Source: Rhodopirellula sp. P2
Lineage (GTDB): Bacteria > Planctomycetota > Planctomycetia > Pirellulales > Pirellulaceae
DNA length: 64,000 bases
Assembly: GCF_028768465.1 (NCBI RefSeq)
Contig: NZ_CP118225.1
Coordinates: forward strand, 5,375,001 to 5,439,000
Direction of reading: 5' to 3'
Part shown: positions 60,981-64,000 of the stretch, one piece after another
Position numbering within the stretch: position 1 is the stretch's first letter
Layout of the letters: each line of letters starts with the position of its first letter
Translations under genes and position numbers: made by a program
The notes under the pieces: model-generated
Seen by the model: only the letters and a program-made list of their open reading frames with translations
Databases searched by the model: none
What the model was told of the DNA's origin: nothing

Positions 60981-62855
60981 GTGGGGAAGGTCTTCGCGAG
61001 TAAACCCGCGAGAGCACCACTATACCTGATCGCCGTGATTATTTGGCTGATTCCTGAACTTCCAATCCAGGCATCCGCGGACGACACACCTCCCACCACG
61101 GCCACCAAACACGTTGATACCGAAACGGTCGCCGAACCCAAAACTCCCGATCCCAGTTCGCTCGACCGAGTGACGGCGTTCATTCCGCTGCCGTCGGCCG
61201 CTGATCCACCCCCACTGGAATCGCAATCCGAATCGCCAGGTGCCCACGCCTTTCAGACCGCCGAGATGTCCGCCCGAGCGGACTCGCCCAACCCGGCCGA
61301 CGAGATCTGGTCCGCCTACATCGATCTGTGGAAATCTCATCATGCGACCCCCAGCCAAAGAGAACTCCGAACCCTGTTTGGACTCCCCGCAGATGCCGAT
61401 GTGCTGATCACGGACCGTCGTGGCCGAGTGGCTCCCAGCGAACTGCAATGGCGGCCCGGTTCCTTTCGCGTCTGGCAAACCGATCACTTCGAAATCCTCA
61501 GCCAAGCGGATGATGTCGCTTCCCGAACCGTTGCCGAGGCCCTCGAGCGAGAATACTGGGTCTGGACTCAAATCTTCTTTCCGATCTGGTCCGGACGAAG
61601 CCAAGTCGCATCGATCGTCAGCGACTGGGACCGCCAATCGACCACCGCGGTCGACCATTTGAAATCGAGGTCGTCGCCCGCTCGGCTTGCACACGGACAA
61701 CGCCACCGCGTCGTTTTGCTGGCAGACCAGGAAAGCTATCGCGCCACGATCGCCTCCGCGTTTCGCAACACGGACACCTCTGCCGTGGCTGCCTCCACCG
61801 GATTCTACAGCGACACCCTGCGACTCTCGTTCTTCTTTCCTCAACGAGACCTGGCCAGCTTGCATCACGAAATCTGTCATCAACTGTTCACCGAAGCCTC
61901 CGCCAACGCATCCCGACGTCGGCCAACTCGCGGGCAAACCTTCGCGACGGCGACAACCGAAGACTTTTGGTTGATTGAAGGCATGGCGGGCTACTTTGAA
62001 TCCCTTCGGTACGAACGATCGCTTGCGTACGTCGGCGGATGGGAATCCCCGCGATTGCAATTGGCTCGTTACCAAGCGTTGATCGGCGGAGTCCCAATCG
62101 CGTCTCTGGACGACCTGCGCGGCACTCGGGACCAGGTTCAATCCAAGCCCGATCTAGCTCGCTGGTATTCCCAATCCGCCCTGCGAACGCATTACCTGAT
62201 GGACGCCGCTGGGCCCCCTCAACGCCGCCGACTGCTCAAGCAGTTGGCAGACCTCTATTCGCACCCCAAGCCAGCCGACACGACGGGCACAGCCGATGAT
62301 GTTGCCGCAAACGAGACCAACCCGGCCGCCATCTTGCGTTACCTTCGAGTCGACGACGCTCATCTGAACCACAATCCGGCCAAAGGCGACCTGACAACGC
62401 TGTGCCTGGCCGGTTGCAACCTCACTGGAAACGGGCTAGCCAAACAGAAACGAATTCACGGTCTGACCTGGTGCGACCTTTCACGATTGCCTCTGACAGA
62501 CGCCGACGTCCTTCGCTTGGTTGCTGACACGGAACAACTGGACCAACTGAGCCTGGAGGCGACACAGGTGACCAACCAAATCGCCACGCTGTTGCAGGGT
62601 GCGAACCAGTTGAGAGAACTCGACCTCAGCTACACCGCCATCGACGACTCCGTACTGAAGTCGATTCCGCAATCAGCCTCGACGCTTTGGATGACAGGCA
62701 CCAACTTGACCGATCAAGCGATCGACACTTTGATCGCACTGCCTCGATTGAAAACCATCGATCTCCAACGCACCAAGATCACAGAGCGAGGATTGCAACG
62801 TTTCCGGCAAGCCAAGCCCGACTGCCAACTCAACCCGCTGAATATCCCCGAGTGA
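60981..62855 (+). CDS. Exported zinc metallopeptidase-like protein with leucine-rich repeats
   Basis: A 624-residue protein. The GTG at 60981 has an excellent Shine-Dalgarno (GGGGAGAGAGAGAG) and gives a signal peptide with basic start and core 'LYLIAVIIWLIPEL'; an ATG at 60951 lies inside the sulfatase start. Residues ~125-440 contain 'LASLHHEICHQLF', an HExxH zinc motif, and 'DFWLIEGMAGYFESLRY', whose Glu would be the third ligand of a gluzincin; this resembles planctomycete DUF1570 proteins. The C-terminal ~190 residues hold about five leucine-rich repeats ('LTWCDLSRLPLTDADVLRLV', 'LRELDLSYTAIDDSVLKSIP', 'LKTIDLQRTKITERGLQRF'). Peptidase plus LRR suggests a substrate-recognition arm. Substrate unknown. 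Confidence 0.82.
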   Translation: MGKVFASKPARAPLYLIAVIIWLIPELPIQASADDTPPTTATKHVDTETVAEPKTPDPSSLDRVTAFIPLPSAADPPPLESQSESPGAHAFQTAEMSARADSPNPADEIWSAYIDLWKSHHATPSQRELRTLFGLPADADVLITDRRGRVAPSELQWRPGSFRVWQTDHFEILSQADDVASRTVAEALEREYWVWTQIFFPIWSGRSQVASIVSDWDRQSTTAVDHLKSRSSPARLAHGQRHRVVLLADQESYRATIASAFRNTDTSAVAASTGFYSDTLRLSFFFPQRDLASLHHEICHQLFTEASANASRRRPTRGQTFATATTEDFWLIEGMAGYFESLRYERSLAYVGGWESPRLQLARYQALIGGVPIASLDDLRGTRDQVQSKPDLARWYSQSALRTHYLMDAAGPPQRRRLLKQLADLYSHPKPADTTGTADDVAANETNPAAILRYLRVDDAHLNHNPAKGDLTTLCLAGCNLTGNGLAKQKRIHGLTWCDLSRLPLTDADVLRLVADTEQLDQLSLEATQVTNQIATLLQGANQLRELDLSYTAIDDSVLKSIPQSASTLWMTGTNLTDQAIDTLIALPRLKTIDLQRTKITERGLQRFRQAKPDCQLNPLNIPE

Positions 62856-62939
62856 TTCGCACGGCAAAGTTCAACGCCGATCCAACCGACCTGAACAAAG
62901 CCGATTGGGATCCTCCGTTTCGGCGTGAGCCTGGACTGC

Positions 62940-63066
62940 TAAGCAGGTACGCAGGTGTCATCGGGTATGTGAGCCGTTGGCGTTCGCCACGGTTTTCAAG
63001 CACAACCGTGGCGAACGCCAAAACGGCTTACACCTTTGCCTACATCAACACCAACCGGCTCACCTA
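62940..63066. repeat. Dispersed ~128-bp palindromic element, copy C
   Basis: Begins TAAGCAGGTACGCAGGTGTC, the reverse complement of the right end of copy B, then GTGAGCCGTTGGCGTTCGCC and its inverted partner GGCGAACGCCAAAACGG. The distal end is degenerate. It reaches into the stop codon (63064-63066) of the pseudouridine synthase gene. Confidence 0.75.
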
Positions 63067-63714
63067 GAACGGCAACTCAGGCAACACGACCTCGACGGCG
63101 CGTCCGTTGGTCGGGTCTCGAAACGACAACTGGGCGGCGACGAGCTGCAACGCGGACTCATCCGCTGCGCTTCCATACAACGGGTCGCCGACGATCGGGT
63201 GACCGCGGTGAGCAGACTGGATTCGCAATTGATGCATTCGGCCGGTAACAGGCCGAAGCTCAATTCGAGAACGATTCAACGTCGCGTCGTAATCCAGGAA
63301 GCTCACCTTTGTTTCCGCGGCGCGTGCATCGACTGTTTCAGGCCCAACGACCTCCGCACGGGCCTGGTCGGGCGTCTTGGCGAGATGATCCTGCCATGGC
63401 TCTTGCTTGCAAGCCTCGCGAGCATCGCCTTCCACCACCGCGATGTACTTTTTTTGAACGCGTCGCAACCGAAACTGCTCGCTCAGCAAACGCGCCGCTT
63501 TCTTGCGGAGTGCGATCAAGACCAATCCCGACACGGGACGGTCGAGCCGGTGCACGGCAGTCAAATAGCTGGCGGCGTTTCCCGCTTCAGCGAACTGTTC
63601 GCGCAATTGCGATTGAAGGCACGGCGTGCCCGGTGGCGATGTGGTCGGAAGGCCCGCCGGTTTGCACACGACGACACACGAGTGAGAGGCCCAAAGAATT
63701 TCAATCATCGACAT
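63064..63714 (-). CDS. RluA-family RNA pseudouridine synthase
   Basis: A 216-residue pseudouridine synthase that isomerises a uridine in rRNA or tRNA. The catalytic Asp is in 'LTAVHRLDRPVSGLVLIA'; other family blocks are 'HSCVVVCKPAGLPTT', 'KKYIAVVEG', 'IELRPVTGRMHQLRIQSAHR' and 'GHPIVGDPLYG'. No S4 RNA-binding domain is present, as in the short TruC/RluA forms. ATG at 63714 (MSMIEIL) starts 14 bases after the NAD kinase stop, so the two are likely co-transcribed. The stop codon lies in a dispersed repeat. Target position unknown. Confidence 0.9.
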   Translation of the reverse strand: MSMIEILWASHSCVVVCKPAGLPTTSPPGTPCLQSQLREQFAEAGNAASYLTAVHRLDRPVSGLVLIALRKKAARLLSEQFRLRRVQKKYIAVVEGDAREACKQEPWQDHLAKTPDQARAEVVGPETVDARAAETKVSFLDYDATLNRSRIELRPVTGRMHQLRIQSAHRGHPIVGDPLYGSAADESALQLVAAQLSFRDPTNGRAVEVVLPELPF

Positions 63715-63728
63715 ATCGTGATCTCGGC

Positions 63729-64000
63729 TCACGACTGTCGCAACGCCAATCGCCCTGACCAACCCAACTTTTCACGCAACGTGCGATAATCGTTTTGGCC
63801 GGGAACTCGCAGCATTTCAAACGCCACCGGCGCCCGGTGCACACGAACACGATCGCCCGATTTCAACTGGCCGAGGATTCGACCGTCCACCACGATGCTG
63901 GTCGATGCATTGGGTTCCGTCACCGCCAGTTCCAAACGCGTGTCCGCGGAATCCACCAGGGGACGGTAGGTCAACGTGTGCGGGCTGATCGGCGAGATCA
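63729..64000 (-). CDS. nadK: NAD kinase, C-terminal part (start outside window)
   Basis: The last ~90 codons of NAD kinase, which makes NADP+. The frame is open to the window edge and reads 'ISPISPHTLTYRPLVDS', the conserved C-terminal block of the family, then 'SIVVDGRILGQLKSGDRVRV' and 'YRTLREKLGWSGRL'. The GGDG active-site motif lies beyond the edge. The gene precedes the pseudouridine synthase gene in the same direction. Confidence 0.92.
   Translation of the reverse strand, partial: ISPISPHTLTYRPLVDSADTRLELAVTEPNASTSIVVDGRILGQLKSGDRVRVHRAPVAFEMLRVPGQNDYRTLREKLGWSGRLALRQS

Overview
The window looks like chromosomal DNA of a marine planctomycete of the Rhodopirellula/Pirellulales type. The evidence is family content: a BBP7-like outer-membrane protein, a YTV-repeat protein, two type I sulfatases, a Ser/Thr kinase with a DWG instead of DFG motif, an ECF sigma factor with a large membrane anti-sigma partner, an exported S10 carboxypeptidase, and many short dispersed palindromic repeats. 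Species assignment is inference.

Layout. 1-9.5 kb: secretin (cut by the window edge) with a coupled lipoprotein, a CxxCH protein, a rhomboid protease, a ceramidase-like hydrolase and a small unknown. 10-12.1 kb: remains of a type I restriction operon (hsdM tail, hsdS and hsdR fragments), with a REP-associated (RAYT) transposase gene and its REP palindromes placed exactly between hsdM and hsdS, bracketed by two divergent copies of the hsdM 3' end. 12.25-19.65 kb: a 7.4-kb integrative element in the 3' end of tRNA-Gln(UUG), bounded by a 19-bp direct repeat, with two small HTH proteins, a PrimPol-type primase, a DUF3987 ATPase-like protein, a TubC_N-like/zinc protein (all in one overlapping operon) and a tyrosine integrase whose reading frame runs through the attachment core. 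19.9-30.9 kb: BBP7-like protein, anti-sigma, ECF sigma, PAS-containing kinase, parB-parA with parS-like arms upstream, and an anchored low-complexity protein. 31-46.5 kb: N-formylglutamate amidohydrolase-like gene with aroA, small membrane proteins, MsrB lipoprotein, esterase-mscL pair, flavohaemoglobin, S10 peptidase, repeat-bearing secreted protein, sulfatase. 46.5-64 kb: Rex, the YTV protein, glutathione peroxidase, two SDRs, a ferredoxin-reductase fusion, TPR protein, IspG, PPK2, tRNA-Ser and tRNA-Lys, sulfatase, a metallopeptidase-LRR protein, a pseudouridine synthase and the end of NAD kinase.

How the genes fit together. Most of the window is ordinary housekeeping and envelope gene content with small operons (secretin-lipoprotein, sigma-anti-sigma, parA-parB, membrane protein-aroA-amidohydrolase, mscL-esterase, nadK-pseudouridine synthase). 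A loose redox/nitrosative-stress theme runs through MsrB, Hmp, Rex, glutathione peroxidase and the 2Fe-2S reductase, but they are separate transcription units. The accessory part is 9.5-19.7 kb, where at least two generations of mobile DNA are stacked against tRNA-Gln.

The most unusual observations are: (i) the integrase frame crosses the attachment core, so the circular form would encode an integrase with a 72-residue tail whose sequence now sits orphaned at the left end, while the host-side flank of the left core resembles the tail of another integrase; (ii) the RAYT module wedged between hsdM and hsdS with ATGA coupling kept at both joints; (iii) a YTV protein made of one Cys-free and one Cys-rich block of the same 16-residue unit; (iv) several families of non-coding tandem and palindromic repeats, including a TIR-bounded ~128-bp family that supplies stop codons to neighbouring genes.
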